Source: Azoarcus sp. L1K30
GTDB taxonomy: Bacteria; Pseudomonadota; Gammaproteobacteria; Burkholderiales; Rhodocyclaceae
Assembly (NCBI RefSeq): GCF_018122735.1
Contig: NZ_JAGRRD010000001.1
Coordinates: forward strand, 2,187,262-2,251,261
DNA: 64,000 bases
Direction of reading: 5' to 3'
The notes under the pieces are model-generated. The model worked only from the letters and a program-made list of their open reading frames with translations, was not told the origin of the DNA and did not search any database. This document shows positions 10,700 to 20,113 of this stretch, piece after piece; position 1 is the first letter of the stretch, and the number at the start of each line of letters is the position of its first letter. Made by a program: the position numbers and the translations under genes.

Positions 10700-11215
10700 A
10701 TGGACCATGAACTCGAACGCCTCTCTGCCCGCATCGGCGCCGCACTCGAGCGCCGCGGATGGATGCTGGGCACGGCCGAATCCTGCACCGGCGGCTGGAT
10801 CGCCGAGGTCGTTACCGCCACGGCGGGCAGCTCGAACTGGTTCGATCGCGGCTTTGTCACCTACTCCAATGCGGCGAAATCCGACATGCTCGCGGTTGCC
10901 GAACACACGCTCAACCGGTACGGTGCCGTCAGCGAAGAGACCGTTGTGGAGATGGTTGCCGGTACACTGAACAAGAGCAAGGCCGACATCGCGGTGGCAG
11001 TATCGGGCGTTGCCGGCCCCGGCGGCGGCACCCCAGCCAAGCCGGTTGGCCTGGTCTGCATCGCATGGGCAGTGCGCGGCAGCCCCCCCTTCGCCACCAC
11101 GCGACACTTCGACGGCGACCGCGAAGCGGTGCGTAGACAGACCGTGATTGCCGCACTTGATACGGTGGTTCAGCTTGCCGATAGCGGCAGCATCTCTGCA
11201 ATCTCTGTGCCATAA
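10700..11215 (+). CDS. pncC: Nicotinamide-nucleotide amidohydrolase PncC (CinA C-terminal family)
   Basis: PncC deamidates nicotinamide mononucleotide to nicotinate mononucleotide in NAD salvage. The 171-residue protein is the stand-alone CinA C-terminal domain. It starts with a short helix, then [12 protein letters not shown] (catalytic serine region), [10 protein letters not shown], and [18 protein letters not shown]. It starts two bases after pgpA, and recA follows 28 bases downstream, the same pncC-recA order as in E. coli, so recA may be partly read from this operon. Confidence 0.95.
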   Translation: MDHELERLSARIGAALERRGWMLGTAESCTGGWIAEVVTATAGSSNWFDRGFVTYSNAAKSDMLAVAEHTLNRYGAVSEETVVEMVAGTLNKSKADIAVAVSGVAGPGGGTPAKPVGLVCIAWAVRGSPPFATTRHFDGDREAVRRQTVIAALDTVVQLADSGSISAISVP

Positions 11216-11243
11216 TTCGCATCTCACTCAGGAAGGACCACTC

Positions 11244-12281
11244 ATGGACGACAACAAGGCCAAGGCGCTCGCCGCTGCGCTCTCGCAAATCGAGAAGCAG
11301 TTTGGCAAGGGCTCGATCATGCGGATGGGCGACGGCAGCATCGAGCGCGACATCCAGACCGTATCCACCGGCTCACTCGGGCTGGACATCGCGCTCGGCC
11401 TGGGTGGCCTGCCGCGCGGTCGGGTGGTCGAGATCTACGGTCCGGAATCGTCCGGCAAGACCACGCTGACGCTGCAGGTCATCGCCGAGATGCAAAAGCT
11501 GGGCGGCACCGCCGCGTTCATTGACGCCGAACACGCGCTGGACGTCGGTTACGCGGAGAAGCTCGGGGTCAACATCGACGACCTGCTGATTTCCCAACCC
11601 GACACCGGCGAACAGGCGCTCGAGATTGCCGACATGCTGGTGCGCTCGGGCGGCGTGGATATCGTCGTCGTCGACTCGGTCGCTGCGCTGACGCCCAAGG
11701 CTGAAATCGAAGGTGAGATGGGCGACCAACTGCCCGGCCTGCAGGCTCGCCTGATGTCGCAGGCCTTGCGCAAGCTTACCGCCAACATCAAGCGCACCAA
11801 CACGCTGGTGATCTTCATCAACCAGATCCGGATGAAGATCGGCGTCATGTTCGGCAGCCCGGAGACCACCACCGGCGGCAATGCGCTCAAGTTCTACGCC
11901 TCGGTGCGCATGGACATCCGCCGTACCGGCGCCATCAAGAAGGGTGACGAGGTCGTGGGTTCGGAGACCCGGGTCAAGGTGGTCAAGAACAAGGTTGCGC
12001 CCCCGTTCAAGGAGGCGCACTTCGACATCCTCTACGGAGAGGGTATCTCCCGCGAAGGCGAAATCATCGACCTCGGCGTCACGCACAAGATCGTCGACAA
12101 GTCCGGCGCATGGTACGCCTACAACGGCGACAAGATCGGCCAGGGCAAGGACAACTCGCGCGAGTTTCTGCGCGCCAATCCCGCGCTTGCGCGCGAGATC
12201 GAGAACAAGGTTCGCGCGGCAGTCGGGCTCGACGAAATGGCCGCGATTGGCAAGACCGTGCCAATCGCGTCCGAGGCCTGA
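11244..12281 (+). CDS. recA: Recombinase RecA
   Basis: RecA coats single-stranded DNA, carries out strand exchange and triggers the SOS response through LexA self-cleavage. The 345-residue protein starts [13 protein letters not shown] and has Walker A GPESSGKT at residues 66-73, loop segments around [28 protein letters not shown], and the short C-terminal domain. AGGAAGG precedes the ATG at a normal distance. An in-frame upstream extension into pncC is not supported by the family. I could not find a convincing LexA box in the 28-bp gap. recX follows. Confidence 0.99.
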   Translation: MDDNKAKALAAALSQIEKQFGKGSIMRMGDGSIERDIQTVSTGSLGLDIALGLGGLPRGRVVEIYGPESSGKTTLTLQVIAEMQKLGGTAAFIDAEHALDVGYAEKLGVNIDDLLISQPDTGEQALEIADMLVRSGGVDIVVVDSVAALTPKAEIEGEMGDQLPGLQARLMSQALRKLTANIKRTNTLVIFINQIRMKIGVMFGSPETTTGGNALKFYASVRMDIRRTGAIKKGDEVVGSETRVKVVKNKVAPPFKEAHFDILYGEGISREGEIIDLGVTHKIVDKSGAWYAYNGDKIGQGKDNSREFLRANPALAREIENKVRAAVGLDEMAAIGKTVPIASEA

Positions 12282-12310
12282 TCCGGCCGCTGACGCGGTA
12301 GGAAGCGCCG

Positions 12311-12760
12311 ATGGGCGAGCCGAGTCTGCGCGAGCGTGCGCTGCGTCATCTCGCCCGTCGCGACCATTCGCGCCAGGAACTGGCGCGCAAGCTGTCGCCC
12401 TATGGCAGTGCGGACGAAATCGAAGCCGTCCTTGATCGCATGACCGAACTCGGCCTGCAGTCCGACCCCCGCTACGCCGAGGCCTTGGTGCGGAGCAAGG
12501 CCTCACGTTACGGCTCGACCCGGCTGCGGCACGAACTGGCGCGTCGCGGCATCGAGCGTAACCTGATCGATGAGGCAATCGAGCACGAATGTGTGGTTTC
12601 CGAACTCGACCGCGCGCGTGCGGTATGGCAGTCTAGATTCGGAACCTCACCCGCGGATCGCCGTGAATGGGCGCGTCAAGCGCGCTTTCTGCAAACCCGT
12701 GGCTTTTCCACCGACGTGATCTGCAAATTGTTGAAAGAAGCCCCCGATGAGTCTGCTTAA
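12311..12760 (+). CDS. recX: RecA regulatory protein RecX
   Basis: RecX binds RecA filaments and limits their growth. The 149-residue protein has the family's three-helix repeat pattern: an N-terminal [18 protein letters not shown] repeat, a central [19 protein letters not shown] repeat and a C-terminal [13 protein letters not shown] repeat. It lies 29 bases after recA, as expected, and its last 14 bases overlap the start of lptB. Confidence 0.95.
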   Translation: MGEPSLRERALRHLARRDHSRQELARKLSPYGSADEIEAVLDRMTELGLQSDPRYAEALVRSKASRYGSTRLRHELARRGIERNLIDEAIEHECVVSELDRARAVWQSRFGTSPADRREWARQARFLQTRGFSTDVICKLLKEAPDESA

Positions 12761-13469
12761 GGTCAGCGGCCTGCAAAAGCGCTACAAGGCGCGCACCGTG
12801 GTTCATGACGTCTCGTTCGAGGTCGGCTCGGGCGAAGTCGTGGGCTTGCTTGGCCCCAACGGCGCGGGCAAGACGACCTGTTTCTACATGATTGTCGGCC
12901 TCGTCCGTGCCGATGGCGGCGAAATCGAGCTGGACGCTGCCCGCCTGACCGACTTGCCGATCCACGCGCGAGCACGCCTTGGGTTGTCCTACCTGCCGCA
13001 GGAAATGAGCGTGTTTCGCAAGCTCACCGTGGCAGAGAACATCAGGGCCGTACTCGAGCTCAGGGGTCTGGCACAGACAAAGATCGACGAGCGCCTCGAA
13101 GAACTGCTGGAGGAGCTCGGTATTGCCCATCTGCGCGACAACACGGCCATCTCACTCTCGGGTGGCGAACGACGCCGATGCGAAATCGCCCGCGCACTCG
13201 CCACCGACCCACGCCTGATCCTGCTCGACGAACCGTTCGCAGGCGTCGACCCCATCGCCGTTCTGGACATCCAGAAGATCATCCGTTTTCTCAAGGAGCG
13301 CGACATCGGCGTGCTGATTACCGATCACAACGTACGTGAGACACTAGGCATCTGCGACCGTGCCACAATCATCACCGAAGGCCGTGTACTGGCCAGCGGA
13401 TTGCCGCGTGACATCATTGCAAACGAACAGGTCCGCCAGGTCTATCTTGGCGAGCATTTCCGCCTCTGA
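12747..13469 (+). CDS. lptB: LPS export ABC transporter ATPase LptB
   Basis: LptB is the cytoplasmic ATPase of the LptBFG complex that pulls lipopolysaccharide out of the inner membrane. The 240-residue protein has Walker A GPNGAGKT (36-43), Q-loop region YLPQEMSVF, signature LSGGE (137-141), Walker B LILLDEP (157-163) and the switch histidine in LITDHNVRE. Its ATG lies inside the end of recX. The lptC and lptA genes that normally sit just upstream of lptB are not between recX and lptB here. rpoN follows 27 bases later, as is usual. Confidence 0.96.
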   Translation: MSLLKVSGLQKRYKARTVVHDVSFEVGSGEVVGLLGPNGAGKTTCFYMIVGLVRADGGEIELDAARLTDLPIHARARLGLSYLPQEMSVFRKLTVAENIRAVLELRGLAQTKIDERLEELLEELGIAHLRDNTAISLSGGERRRCEIARALATDPRLILLDEPFAGVDPIAVLDIQKIIRFLKERDIGVLITDHNVRETLGICDRATIITEGRVLASGLPRDIIANEQVRQVYLGEHFRL

Positions 13470-13496
13470 CGCCGGCCTGAGCGCTCAATTCAATCC

Positions 13497-14951
13497 ATGA
13501 AACCGACTCTTCAGCTAAAGCTCTCGCAACATCTGACGCTGACCCCGCAACTGCAGCAATCGATCAAGCTGTTGCAACTGTCGACGCTCGAGCTGAATCA
13601 GGAAATCGAGCGCTTCCTGCTCGAAAACCCGATGCTGGAACGCGAGGACGGCGACGGCAGCGACTTCGCGCCAGCAAAGCTCGGCAGCGACGCCCAGCCC
13701 GTAACCGACACCCCGCGCGAAAGCAGTCCGGACGCCACCCCCGAGGCCGATACGCGCCCCGACAACGAGAACGCGAATTTCGAAGAAGGCATGGACTGGT
13801 CGGGCACCGGTAACGGCGCGAGCAGCAAGAGCGACGACGACGAGGATACCGATTACCAGGAGTTCCAGGCGGCCGGGACCTCGTTGCGCGATCATCTCGA
13901 TCAGCAGGTCGCCCTGTCGCCCCTTTCCGATCGCGACCGCCTGCTCGTGCGCTTCATCATCGAAGCGCTCGACAACGACGGCTACCTGCATCAGGAACTC
14001 GAGGACCTGCTCGAACTCCTGCCGCCGGAGCTCGACGTCGAACTCGACGACCTCGCCATTGCGCTGTGTCACGTGCAGCAACTGGAACCGGCCGGCATTG
14101 GCGCACGCACACCGCAGGAATGCCTCGGTCTGCAACTGCGGGCCATGCCTGCCTCGACCAGCCGTGACCTCGCGCTGACCATCGTCGAACAACATCTGGA
14201 GCTGCTGGCCGAGCGCAATTTTGCCAAGCTCAAACGTCTCACTGGGTGCGACGACGATGCGCTGCGCGAAGCGCATGCCCTGGTGTGCCGGCTGGACCCG
14301 CACCCGGGCTCACAGTATTCCAGCGAGGAAACGCGCTACGTTCTGCCGGACGTCGTCGTGCGCAAGCTGCGCGGACGGTGGACGGTCTCACTGAACGCCG
14401 AAGCCATGCCCCGGCTGCGCATCAACCAGCTCTATGCCAGCCTGTTGCAGCAGAACAGGGGGCAGGGCGGCGGTCTGACCGGGCAGCTGCAGGAAGCACG
14501 GTGGCTGATCAAGAACGTGCAGCAGCGTTTTGACACGATTTTGCGCGTTTCTCAGGCCATCGTTGACCAGCAACGGCAGTTCTTTGATCATGGCGAGGTG
14601 GCGATGCGGCCGCTGACGCTGAGGGAGATCGCGGACCAGCTCGAACTGCATGAATCCACCGTATCGCGTGTCACCACGCAGAAGTACATGGCGACGCCGC
14701 GCGGTGTGTTTGAACTCAAGTATTTTTTCGGCAGTCACGTCGCCACCGATACCGGTGGAGCGGCCTCATCAACGGCGATTCGCGCGCTGATTCGCCAGTT
14801 GGTCGAGGCTGAAGACAGGATCAAACCCTTGTCCGACGCGAAGATTGCCGATCTGTTGGGCCAGCAGGGTATCGTGGTCGCAAGGCGTACAATTGCCAAA
14901 TACCGCGAATCACTCAATATCCCGCCGGTCAGCCTGCGCAAAACGCTTTGA
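13497..14951 (+). CDS. rpoN: RNA polymerase sigma-54 factor RpoN
   Basis: Sigma-54 directs transcription from -24/-12 promoters and needs AAA+ enhancer-binding activators. The 484-residue protein has the glutamine- and leucine-rich region I at the start (LKLSQHLTLTPQLQQSIK), an acidic region II of about residues 45-120, the core-binding domain, the helix-turn-helix near TLREIADQLELHESTVSR and the RpoN box ARRTIAKYRE at residues 462-471. It sits in the conserved lptB-rpoN-hpf-ptsN order, which links it to nitrogen-related PTS control. Confidence 0.98.
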   Translation: MKPTLQLKLSQHLTLTPQLQQSIKLLQLSTLELNQEIERFLLENPMLEREDGDGSDFAPAKLGSDAQPVTDTPRESSPDATPEADTRPDNENANFEEGMDWSGTGNGASSKSDDDEDTDYQEFQAAGTSLRDHLDQQVALSPLSDRDRLLVRFIIEALDNDGYLHQELEDLLELLPPELDVELDDLAIALCHVQQLEPAGIGARTPQECLGLQLRAMPASTSRDLALTIVEQHLELLAERNFAKLKRLTGCDDDALREAHALVCRLDPHPGSQYSSEETRYVLPDVVVRKLRGRWTVSLNAEAMPRLRINQLYASLLQQNRGQGGGLTGQLQEARWLIKNVQQRFDTILRVSQAIVDQQRQFFDHGEVAMRPLTLREIADQLELHESTVSRVTTQKYMATPRGVFELKYFFGSHVATDTGGAASSTAIRALIRQLVEAEDRIKPLSDAKIADLLGQQGIVVARRTIAKYRESLNIPPVSLRKTL

Positions 14952-14968
14952 TAACAAGAGGAGTTACC

Positions 14969-15292
14969 ATGAATCTCAACATCACCGGACACCACGTCGA
15001 AGTGACCCCGGCAATCCGCGACTATGTGTCGGGCAAGCTTGATCGCGTCATTCGTCATTTCGACAACGTAACCAGCGTGAACGTGATTCTTTCAGTTGAG
15101 AAACTCGACCAGAAGGCGGAAGTGACGGTACATGTGCGCGGCAAGGACATTCACGTCGAAAGCACCGATGCCGACCTCTATGCAGCCATCGACGCAATGA
15201 CGGACAAGCTCGACCGCCAGGTACTGAAGTACAAGCAGAAGAGCAATGACCACCACCACGACTCCCACAAGCACCAGACTCCCGAGGCGTGA
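14969..15292 (+). CDS. hpf: Ribosome hibernation promoting factor HPF (short form)
   Basis: HPF binds the decoding region of resting ribosomes and promotes dimer formation in stationary phase. The 107-residue protein starts MNLNITGHHVEVTPAI and has the S30AE fold pattern, including VHVRGKDIHVESTDADLYAAID and the basic helix KLDRQVLKYKQK. The tail is histidine-rich. GAGGAG before 14969 decides the start over an ATA-type start seven codons upstream. It lies 17 bases after rpoN, and a gap of about 130 bases separates it from ptsN. Confidence 0.96.
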   Translation: MNLNITGHHVEVTPAIRDYVSGKLDRVIRHFDNVTSVNVILSVEKLDQKAEVTVHVRGKDIHVESTDADLYAAIDAMTDKLDRQVLKYKQKSNDHHHDSHKHQTPEA

Positions 15293-15326
15293 CTTTTTCA
15301 ATAGATCTTCGTGCGCCGGGTGAGGC

Positions 15327-15332
15327 TATAAT
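15327..15332 (+). promoter_or_regulatory. Candidate -10 element upstream of ptsN
   Basis: A perfect TATAAT lies 90 bases before the ptsN start, in the 130-bp gap after hpf. A -35 element is not clear. The leader that would follow contains a small hairpin (TCCGG, 6-base loop, CCGGA) and a near-palindromic CTGGAAGATCTTTCAG. It could give ptsN-hprK a promoter independent of rpoN. Confidence 0.35.
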
Positions 15333-15422
15333 CCGCCGCACTGGTGGTCCGGTGAAGTCCGGATCTGGAAGATCTTTCAGCGTGGCGTCCGCTTCGGCGG
15401 CGCTGCGCGAGCCCCGACGCGC

Positions 15423-15908
15423 ATGAGCCTCATTTCCCAACTCCTTCCGCTTTCCAACGTAGTCGCCAGCCTCGACGCCAGCAGCAAGAAGCGCGTATTC
15501 GAGCAGGCGGGGCTACTGTTCGAAAACAATCAGGGTGTCGCCCGTAGCACGGTTTTCGACAGCCTGTTCGCCCGCGAACGTCTCGGCTCGACCGGTCTGG
15601 GACAGGGCATAGCCATTCCGCACGGACGAATCAAAGGACTCAAGGAAGCAGCCGGCGCCTTCCTGCGCCTCGATACGCCGGTTCAATTCGACGCCCCCGA
15701 CGGGCGGCCGGTCAATATGCTCTTCATCCTGCTGGTGCCCGAGCAGGCCAACGAAACCCATCTCCAGTTGCTGTCGGAGCTGGCGCAGATGTTCAGTGAT
15801 CGCAGCTTCCGCGAACAGCTGCTGGCCGCGCCCGATGCAGCGGCGCTCCACGCCCTGTTCTCGAACTGGGGTTCCGATGCGGCAAACGAGCGTACGGCAG
15901 CTGTATGA
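15423..15908 (+). CDS. ptsN: Nitrogen-regulatory PTS IIA protein (EIIA-Ntr)
   Basis: EIIA-Ntr is the last phosphate acceptor of the nitrogen-type PTS (PtsP-PtsO-PtsN), regulating potassium, nitrogen and envelope functions by protein contacts. The 161-residue protein has the PTS EIIA type-2 fold with the phosphorylated histidine in GQGIAIPHGRI at H67 and the following FILLVPEQANETHLQLLSEL helix region. hprK begins inside its last 32 bases, so the kinase and EIIA protein are probably translationally coupled. Confidence 0.95.
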   Translation: MSLISQLLPLSNVVASLDASSKKRVFEQAGLLFENNQGVARSTVFDSLFARERLGSTGLGQGIAIPHGRIKGLKEAAGAFLRLDTPVQFDAPDGRPVNMLFILLVPEQANETHLQLLSELAQMFSDRSFREQLLAAPDAAALHALFSNWGSDAANERTAAV

Positions 15909-16839
15909 GGACAATCGCGTCCGCCTGCAGCTGACCCACGTCAGCGGCAGCATCGATGCGGCGTTGTCGGTTGCGGAAGAGCGCATCTGGCCAGCCGACC
16001 TCATCGGCCACCTGAACCTGATTCACCCTGCCCGACTGCAGATTCTCGGTGCGGCCGAGCTGGCTTGGGCGCAGCGCCAGTCGCGCGACAAGGTCGCCCA
16101 CCACCTCAACGACATCCTGTCAGCCCATCCACCGGCCTTCATCGTCGCCGACGGTTGCGAGGTACCCAATATCGTCTATGGCGTTTGTGCGGCGCACAAC
16201 GTCGGTCTGTTCATCACGCCCCAGCCTGCCGCCGGCGTCATCGACCAACTGCGTCTCTACCTCTCGCGTCAGCTTGCCGAAAAGGTCTCGCTGCACGGCG
16301 TCTTCATGGACGTGCTGGGCCTGGGCGTTTTCATTACCGGCAGCTCGGGCGCGGGTAAATCAGAGCTGGCACTCGAATTGATCTCCCGCGGCCATGGCCT
16401 CGTCGCAGACGACATCACCGAGTTCTCGCGCATCGCACCCAATGTGCTCGAAGGTCGCTGCCCCGAACTCCTGCAGGACTTCATCGAGGTCCGCGGCCTT
16501 GGCATCCTCAACATTCGCACCATCTTTGGCGAAACCGCCTGCCGGCGCAAGATGCGCCTGCGCCTGATCTGCCATCTCGAGCGCCGCCAGCCGGGTCAGG
16601 ATGATCCCACTCGCCTGCCATTGCAGCGCGAACATCAGGACATACTGGGTGCCAGCATTCCCCGCGTCACCCTGCCGGTCGCGGCTGGACGCAACCTTGC
16701 CGTACTCCTTGAGGCGGCCGTGCGGTCCACCATCCTGCAGCTTCGCGGCGTGGACTCGACGCAGGAGTTCATCGAGCGGCAGATTCTCCAGCTCGAGCGC
16801 AATGCGCCGGACGCGCCGTCGGCGACAGACGACGTTTGA
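15877..16839 (+). CDS. hprK: HPr kinase/phosphorylase
   Basis: HprK phosphorylates or dephosphorylates a serine of HPr. In betaproteobacteria it belongs to a regulatory PTS that lacks sugar transport. The 320-residue product has an N-terminal regulatory domain to about residue 130, catalytic-region H140, P-loop TGSSGAGKS (154-162), the VADDITE acidic segment near 177-183 and the C-terminal signature EVRGLGILNIRTIFGE. The ATG overlaps ptsN by 32 bases. rapZ, which often follows, is absent here and ilvA lies 111 bases downstream. Confidence 0.93.
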   Translation: MRQTSVRQLYEDNRVRLQLTHVSGSIDAALSVAEERIWPADLIGHLNLIHPARLQILGAAELAWAQRQSRDKVAHHLNDILSAHPPAFIVADGCEVPNIVYGVCAAHNVGLFITPQPAAGVIDQLRLYLSRQLAEKVSLHGVFMDVLGLGVFITGSSGAGKSELALELISRGHGLVADDITEFSRIAPNVLEGRCPELLQDFIEVRGLGILNIRTIFGETACRRKMRLRLICHLERRQPGQDDPTRLPLQREHQDILGASIPRVTLPVAAGRNLAVLLEAAVRSTILQLRGVDSTQEFIERQILQLERNAPDAPSATDDV

Positions 16840-16950
16840 ACTGACGTACCTTGCCACAACGATGATTCCGGTCCCGCACTTGCCGCGGCGCCGCATCGAC
16901 TGATACCCTCGTCCTCTTTACCGCAGTGTCTTGAACACAAAGCCCACGCC

Positions 16951-18471
16951 ATGACCGCCGCCAGCCCGGATTATCTGGAACGTATCCTCAACGCCCAGGT
17001 GTACGACGTCGCCATCGAGACCCCCCTGGACTTCGCCAGCAATCTCTCTGCCCGAATTCACAATCAGGTGTATTTCAAGCGTGAAGACATGCAGCCGGTT
17101 TTCAGCTTCAAGCTGCGCGGCGCCTACAACAAGATGGTCAAGCTCTCGCCCCAGGCCCTGCAACGAGGCGTGATCTGTGCCTCGGCGGGAAACCATGCCC
17201 AGGGCGTGGCGCTGTCGGCACAGAAACTTGGTGCGCGTGCGGTGATCGTCATGCCCAGCACCACGCCCCAGATCAAGATTGATGCCGTGAAGTCGCGCGG
17301 CGCGGAGGTGGTGCTTGCGGGCGAATCGTTCTCCGAAGCGTACACGCATGCCGTGGAGCTGGAGAAGTCGGAGAAGCTGACTTTCGTGCACCCCTTCGAC
17401 GACCCCGACGTGATCGCAGGCCAGGGCACCATCGGCATGGAAATCCTGCGCGCACATCCGAAGCCGATCCACGCGGTGTTCTGCTGTGTCGGCGGAGGCG
17501 GGTTGATTGCCGGCGTCGCGGCCTATATCAAGCGTCTGCGCCCCGAAACCCGGATCATCGGCGTTGAGGCGGTCGACGCCGATGCCATGACCCGATCGCT
17601 GGCCGCGGGCAAGCGCGTCGTGCTCGACCAGGTCGGCATCTTTGCCGACGGCGCTGCCGTGAAGGAGGTCGGCAGCGAGACCTTCCGCCTGTGCCAACAA
17701 TACGTCGACGAAATGATCCTCGTCGATAACGATGCCATCTGTGCAGCGATCAAGGACGTGTTCGAGGATACCCGCTCCATTCTCGAGCCGGCCGGCGCAC
17801 TCGCCGTCGCCGGCGCCAAGGAATATGCCCGCCGTCACAAGCTGCGCGACAAGCATCTGGTCGCCGTGGCCTCGGGTGCGAACATGAACTTCGATCGTTT
17901 GCGATTCGTGGCCGAACGCGCAGAACTGGGCGAACAGCGCGAAGCCGTTCTCGCCGTGACCATTCCCGAGCAGCCCGGCTCGTTCCGCAAGTTCTGCAGT
18001 CTGCTGGGCAACCGCAATATCACCGAGTTCAACTATCGCTACGCCGACGCCGAACGCGCCCACATCTTTGTTGGCGTCACCGTCCACAATCGCGGAGAGG
18101 CGACCCGGCTGGTCGAGATGCTCGAGCGCCATTCGCTTCCAGCGGTCGATCTGACCGAGGATGAACTGGCCAAGACGCACATCCGATACATGGTCGGGGG
18201 ACGTGCGCCGCAGGCGGACAACGAGTCGATCTATCGATTCACCTTCCCCGAACGACCCGGGGCATTGACCAATTTTCTCGGCACCCTGCAGTCAGACTGG
18301 AATATCAGCCTGTTCCACTATCGTAATCACGGTGCGGACTTTGGACGCGTGCTCGTCGGCATGCAGGTTCCGCCGGAAGACGGAGCGGCCTTTGACGCAT
18401 TTCTGCGGCGCCTGGGCTACGAGTACGTAGACGAAACCAGTAACCCGGCATACCGCATGTTCCTTTCCTGA
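16951..18471 (+). CDS. ilvA: Threonine ammonia-lyase, biosynthetic
   Basis: This PLP enzyme converts L-threonine to 2-oxobutanoate, the first step to isoleucine. The 506-residue protein has the PLP lysine in FSFKLRGAYN (K54), the phosphate-binding SAGNHAQGVA loop, GGGGLIAGVA, and two C-terminal ACT-like regulatory domains, each with a PERPG- or PEQPGSF-type start. The two ACT-like domains mark the isoleucine-inhibited biosynthetic type. The gene stands alone after hprK with a weak hairpin after its stop. Confidence 0.97.
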   Translation: MTAASPDYLERILNAQVYDVAIETPLDFASNLSARIHNQVYFKREDMQPVFSFKLRGAYNKMVKLSPQALQRGVICASAGNHAQGVALSAQKLGARAVIVMPSTTPQIKIDAVKSRGAEVVLAGESFSEAYTHAVELEKSEKLTFVHPFDDPDVIAGQGTIGMEILRAHPKPIHAVFCCVGGGGLIAGVAAYIKRLRPETRIIGVEAVDADAMTRSLAAGKRVVLDQVGIFADGAAVKEVGSETFRLCQQYVDEMILVDNDAICAAIKDVFEDTRSILEPAGALAVAGAKEYARRHKLRDKHLVAVASGANMNFDRLRFVAERAELGEQREAVLAVTIPEQPGSFRKFCSLLGNRNITEFNYRYADAERAHIFVGVTVHNRGEATRLVEMLERHSLPAVDLTEDELAKTHIRYMVGGRAPQADNESIYRFTFPERPGALTNFLGTLQSDWNISLFHYRNHGADFGRVLVGMQVPPEDGAAFDAFLRRLGYEYVDETSNPAYRMFLS

Positions 18472-18508
18472 CCAGTGTGATTTGGGCGTCGTGGGCCGGT
18501 CCACTGTT

Positions 18509-18525
18509 AACTCAGCGCTTGAGTT
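18509..18525 (+). terminator. Weak hairpin after ilvA
   Basis: AACTCA and TGAGTT pair around a 5-base loop 38 bases after the ilvA stop, followed by the T-rich stretch CTTACGTCTTTTG. The stem is only six pairs, so this is a possible but unconvincing terminator. The rest of the 146-bp gap up to the next gene shows nothing I can assign. Confidence 0.3.
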
Positions 18526-18617
18526 CTTACGTCTTTTGTAATAGAAATCAGCAGTAGCCCAGCGTACTTGAGTCCCGCAAATCAACGCTTGCGGTTTCTC
18601 ACGCGCCACGGCCAGGA

Positions 18618-19472
18618 ATGTCCCGAATCGCGGCAACATTAAGGCACTGCGTGACCTGCCCCAGCCCCCTTCGCCCTATTGGATGGATTTGCGCACTGAT
18701 CGGTGTGCTCATGACGTTCGCCGTCGGCTCCACCGCTGAAGCCGATCAAAGCCGACTTGAGCGCATCCAGGCCGAAAAGCGCCTGCGAGTCTGCATCTGG
18801 CCCGACTATTACGGCATCTCCTTCCGCTCGCCCGCGACTCAGGAATTGCGGGGCCTCGACATTGATCTTGCGCTTGAACTCGGCAGGGAACTGCGGGTCA
18901 GCACGCAGTTCATCGACAGCAGTTTCGCGCGCCTGAGCGAGGACGTCCTGAACGACCGCTGCGACGTTGCGATGTTTGCCGTTGGCGTCACAGCAGCGCG
19001 GGCGGAGAGGTTGCGTTTTACCACGCCACACCTCGCCAGCGACATCTACGCGGTCACCACCCGCAACCATCCGCGCATCGCGCACTGGGACGATATCGAC
19101 CAACCCGGCGTTGTCGTCGCCGTCACCAAGGGCACGCTCCAGGAAAATGTCATGCATGCGAAACTGCGCCATGCCCGACTACTGGTGCTCGACTCTCCCC
19201 ATGCGCGAGAGAATGCCGTAGAGTCGGGGCAAGCCGACGTATTCATGGCAGACTACCCATACAGCATGCACATGGAGCACGACGTCTCCTGGGCGCGGGT
19301 CGTCAGACCCGTGGCAAGCTACCACGTCACACCCTATGCATGGGCCATCGCGCCGGGCGACGAGCGTTGGTTAGAGCGCCTTGACCGCTTTCTCGCTGCA
19401 ATCAAGCGCGACGGTCGCCTGTTGACCGCTGCACGCCGGCATGGCCTGGAGCCTATCGTCGTCACGCGTTGA
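18618..19472 (+). CDS. ABC-type periplasmic solute-binding protein, family 3
   Basis: A 284-residue secreted protein resembling the amino-acid type (family 3) binding proteins that feed ABC importers. A hydrophobic signal segment lies at about residues 20-42 (GWICALIGVLMTFAVGSTAEA). The mature part shows LRVCIWPDYYGISF, the LRGLDIDLALELG motif, CDVAMFAVGVTAARAERLRFTTPH and GQADVFMADYP. No permease or ATPase gene is adjacent, so it may act as an orphan receptor. A GTG at 18651 is an alternative start. The end overlaps the convergent cyclo-ligase gene by 11 bases. The substrate is unknown. Confidence 0.85.
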   Translation: MSRIAATLRHCVTCPSPLRPIGWICALIGVLMTFAVGSTAEADQSRLERIQAEKRLRVCIWPDYYGISFRSPATQELRGLDIDLALELGRELRVSTQFIDSSFARLSEDVLNDRCDVAMFAVGVTAARAERLRFTTPHLASDIYAVTTRNHPRIAHWDDIDQPGVVVAVTKGTLQENVMHAKLRHARLLVLDSPHARENAVESGQADVFMADYPYSMHMEHDVSWARVVRPVASYHVTPYAWAIAPGDERWLERLDRFLAAIKRDGRLLTAARRHGLEPIVVTR

Positions 19473-20073
19473 CGCTTTGCACGGGCGTGGCAAAAGCGCC
19501 CGCCTCGGTCACGAGCCAGTCCATGGCGCGGTCGTGTTGCTGTGGCAGTACGGAATCGACCCTGCCCAACTCGAACCCGACACCAATGGCCTGCAAACGC
19601 TTTGCCGCCAGGGTGCGGTCAAAGTAGCCACCGCCGTATCCGAGCCTGAAACCGCCGGCATCGAAGGCGTTCAGCGGAACCAGTACCACATCGGGCAAAA
19701 CGGTAACGCCAGCGACGGGAAAAGGAATACCATGCCGGTCGGCCTGCATCGTTGCGCCCGGCGTCCACGCACGGAACACCAGCGGTGCATCCTTCTCCAA
19801 CACCACCGGGAGTGCGGCGAGCCTGCCCTCACCGGCGCCGAGCCAGCGTGTTACCCAGGCCCTGAGATCGGGCTCGGCGCGGTATGGCCAGCAAAAGGCG
19901 AGAGACCGCGGTCGCAATTGTTCGACAAGACCATCGAGATGACCCTCGATGGCGCGCTCCATCACAGCGCGCACCTCGGACGGCAGCGCTTCGCGGGCCA
20001 CCAGGGCCCGATCGCGCATGAGACGGCGGCGGCGCTGAACGTCTGCTGTAGGAGCGGGGAAAAGTGCGGTCAC
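19462..20073 (-). CDS. 5-formyltetrahydrofolate cyclo-ligase family protein
   Basis: This family converts 5-formyl-THF to 5,10-methenyl-THF with ATP, recycling an inhibitory folate. The product (about 203 residues) has the N-terminal basic helix QRRRRLMRDRALVAREALP, FCWPYRAEPDLR, the substrate loop DVVLVPLNAFD and the signature RLGYGGGYFDRTL. A GTG start at 20073 is chosen because the family domain begins near QRRRR. An ATG at 20019 would trim the domain, and neither has a clear ribosome-binding site. It is divergent from the lytic transglycosylase gene. The 6S RNA gene that often precedes this gene in other bacteria does not fit in the 40-bp gap. Confidence 0.88.
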   Translation of the reverse strand: MTALFPAPTADVQRRRRLMRDRALVAREALPSEVRAVMERAIEGHLDGLVEQLRPRSLAFCWPYRAEPDLRAWVTRWLGAGEGRLAALPVVLEKDAPLVFRAWTPGATMQADRHGIPFPVAGVTVLPDVVLVPLNAFDAGGFRLGYGGGYFDRTLAAKRLQAIGVGFELGRVDSVLPQQHDRAMDWLVTEAGAFATPVQSVNA

Positions 20074-20113
20074 TGTGATATGGTGAATCGATCTTGAAAA
20101 GGAATGGTAAGGG

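Noticed and set aside
11215-11243. LexA/SOS box before recA
   Set aside because: The gap holds CTGTGCCATAATTCGC but no matching ACAG at the needed spacing. An SOS site may lie inside pncC, which I could not identify.
16918-18180. 420-codon open frame opposite ilvA
   Set aside because: Shadow of ilvA, with no motif and no ribosome-binding site.
20074-20113. 6S RNA gene upstream of the 5-formyl-THF cyclo-ligase
   Set aside because: 6S RNA often precedes this gene in other bacteria, but only 40 bp separate it from the divergent lytic transglycosylase gene.
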